Assembly (NCBI GenBank): GCA_964200075.2
Contig: CAXNAA020000562.1
Span: forward strand, 1 to 20,157
DNA length: 20,157 bases
Direction of reading: 5' to 3'
Source of the DNA: Sphacelaria rigidula
Taxonomy: Eukaryota; Phaeophyceae; Sphacelariales
Made by a program: the position numbers and the translations under genes. The notes under the pieces were generated by a model that made no database searches, had not been told where the DNA came from, and worked only from the letters and a program-made list of their open reading frames with translations. This document shows positions 18,311 to 20,157 of the stretch, piece after piece (position 1 is the stretch's first letter; each line of letters begins with the position of its first letter).

Positions 18311-19012
18311 CTCGACCAAGTTGGCCGTGCACTGGGGGGAGCGCGGCAATGGTTTGTCATGAACGCGATTCCAAACAAGTTGATAGCGCACCGGGGGGGG
18401 GGGGGGGGCGTCGGTTTATCATGATCTTCCATCGATACAAAACATCCTCTCTCCCTTACGTGGGTTGCTAGTGAGCAAATTGAGTTTGTGTTGCTAATGA
18501 GCAAAAATACGGTCGCCATGATGTGGTCTGTTCCGGTACACGCCATGATCTCTACTTTGGGTTCTCTATACCGCCGGGTACACCAGGCGGCAGCTCTTTC
18601 TCTCCATGATTCGTCGTGGGTGCTTTGATATATGGATGAGAAGCAGGCGAGGATAGACGTTTGAGCTTTGATATTCGGAACAATCAACACAGGCCACTTT
18701 TCTAATCGAGATGGCAGTGGGAGTTCGCGCAGAGAGAGGGAAGTCGGCCACGCGACGAGTCGTGAGAGGGAAGACAAAATCGCGTTATTGCTATAACAGA
18801 CGACATCATGGCGACCGTATTTTTGATCACTAGCCACACAAACTCAATTTGCTCGCTAGCAACCCACGTAAGGGAGAGAGGATGTTTTGTATCGATGAAG
18901 GATCATGATAAACTGTCGCCGGCTCCCACCGGTGCGCCATCAACTTGATTGGGATCGTGTTCATGACAAACCATTGCCGCGCTCCCCCCAGTGCACCGCC
19001 AACTTGGTCGAG
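18311..19012. mobile_element. Foldback-type element with long inverted arms (about 216-220 bp)
   Basis: The left arm at 18311-18530 and the right arm at 18797-19012 are inverted copies, roughly nine bases in ten identical by eye. Long perfect blocks include GCACTGGGGGGAGCGCGGCA and AACATCCTCTCTCCCTTACG with their complements. The 266-base spacer (18531-18796) shows no transposase. The left arm contains a run of 16 G (18393-18408) where the right arm has mixed sequence, so that homopolymer expanded after the arms formed. A minus-strand frame of 231 codons covers the spacer and both inner arms, but its translation follows the repeat. The outer borders fall near CTCGACCAAG and CTTGGTCGAG. No target duplication was found. 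Confidence 0.85.
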
Positions 19013-20157
19013 GTCATATTATGCGTCCCATTGGCAATTCTAGGCCAATACAACTCTAGCCAAATTTCACTATTCAGTGTTGTACCACTAGCTCGAACGC
19101 ACCACGCGAATCTCTGGTGCCTACGAACAATGACTCAAGTGCACCCGACTTCCCTGTGGGGGTGAGCAAAACGTCGATTGCACCCACCACTTTAAAACCC
19201 ACCCTTGATGAACCGTTTTGTCGGCTTTCCCAGGGTTACGCCCCCTACTTTTATTCACCTTCAGGAGTAGCACTCTTACAGCATACCTTTCTCACACGCT
19301 CGGAATTGGAGACCAGTCGTAGGATCACACTTTCGTCGACCTTGAATAAGAGCGTTTTCGAAGCCGCTATTATTGGAGTTTTGACGTCATGCTTCCGCGA
19401 TTTGGCTTCCCGAGCCCACAGAATAGGATCATGAGCATGACTTGTTCTCGCCAATTTGGGATATCTTGTTATGGCTTGCGCGTATGCATTTCTTCTGCCG
19501 ATTGCGTAGTTCTTGTTATTTCGTCTACTATTGTATAATACCAGGCGCACCTCCACGTGCAGGGACATGACTGGATTTCATGGTAATGTTTAGATGATAC
19601 TCTTGTCCTACCGTTTCCACAAGTTGAGGCAAAGCTTTCCTACTGTGGTACAGAATCTAACTTTAAGTGGCTGAATCTTGGTTTCGCCGCTGCGGTGTGA
19701 GTTGCGAGTCGCCAGATTGAAGCGATGCTTCCTCGGTGAGGTGTGGGAGCGACAGGATTCTTCTCGGTGGTTTTCGTTCGCCTTACAGCAGATGATTTCG
19801 TTCGTGTATCGACAGGTGAGCATTACTATTCGTTGTACGGTTGAAGTCTAAGTGGCGCAGTTTTGTTGCACCAGAGCGACTTTGATGTAATTGTAGTGAG
19901 GACTCGTTTTTGTGGGCTGGTGTCAGGCTCAAATGTGATATCGGGTCCTGACCTGCGGGTGGATGGACTAGTGACAGCTTCATGTCTTCTTCTCACATAC
20001 TCTCCCAAGCCTGCCCGCTGGTCTCCACGAAATGATGTCTCCCGTTGGTGAAAGACATGATCTTTCCCCAAGATGCATCATACACCTCTACCCCCCCTCT
20101 CCCTCCCATGAAAATCGCCTGGCACAAACGTGGGGTACTTGTGTCAAAGGTGTTGAA
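19013..20157. other. Terminal stretch, nothing recognised
   Basis: Frames of about 105 codons occur on both strands over the same bases (19117-19434 + and 19251-19568 -), so at most one could be real and neither shows a motif. The minus frame 19826-20071 is likewise unrecognised. There is no RNA gene or repeat that I can see. Confidence 0.4.

Noticed and set aside
18142-18837. 231-codon minus-strand frame, among the longest in the window
   Set aside because: It crosses the spacer and the inner arms of the foldback element, includes a poly-Pro from the G run, and has no recognisable domain.
19117-19568. Opposing 105-codon frames on both strands
   Set aside because: They overlap on opposite strands, and neither has a motif, a plausible start context or neighbours that support it.

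Overview
The window looks like a gene-poor stretch of a nuclear eukaryotic genome. It has one intron-rich protein gene with GT-AG splice sites, an RNA polymerase III tRNA gene, two tRNA-derived SINE copies, several small inverted-repeat elements, a minisatellite array and long stretches without convincing coding sequence. The best guess at the source is a brown alga or related stramenopile, because the amine oxidase has low-complexity Ser-rich inserts and introns of several hundred bases. That is an inference from style, not proof.

Layout. Positions 1-4660 are repeat territory. An imperfect inverted-repeat element (688-1039) is followed by a degenerate 43-bp tandem array (about 1040-3425). 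The array is interrupted by a 385-bp MITE-like element with a 6-bp target duplication (1437-1821) and by a tRNA-derived SINE (2459-2765). It is followed by a perfect 24-bp-arm hairpin (3427-3500). A CAG/AAC microsatellite then runs straight into eight copies of a 14-bp repeat (4471-4654). A second, diverged SINE lies at 5415-5700. From 5855 to 7840 there is a perfect 24-bp palindrome, a pair of inverted repeats about 1.6 kb apart, and three short hairpins of one sequence family, two of them inside a 106-bp tandem duplication.

The one gene I can support is a flavin-containing amine oxidase (polyamine oxidase / LSD1-like fold) on the + strand, with six exons between 9363 and 13866. The exons join in frame to 520 codons plus a stop. 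They cover the substrate domain and the C-terminal FAD motif, but the N-terminal dinucleotide-binding exon (GxGxxG) is not visible anywhere upstream in the window. A complete tRNA-Lys(CTT) gene with its own oligo-T terminator sits antisense inside the second visible intron.

Downstream of 13866 there is no recognisable gene. The stretch holds pyrimidine/GT-rich low-complexity sequence (15660-16010), a possible decayed minus-strand reading frame (17201-17690), and a 702-bp foldback element with arms of about 216-220 bp (18311-19012). I see no multi-gene system. The interest lies in the nested repeats and in the amine oxidase with its embedded tRNA.
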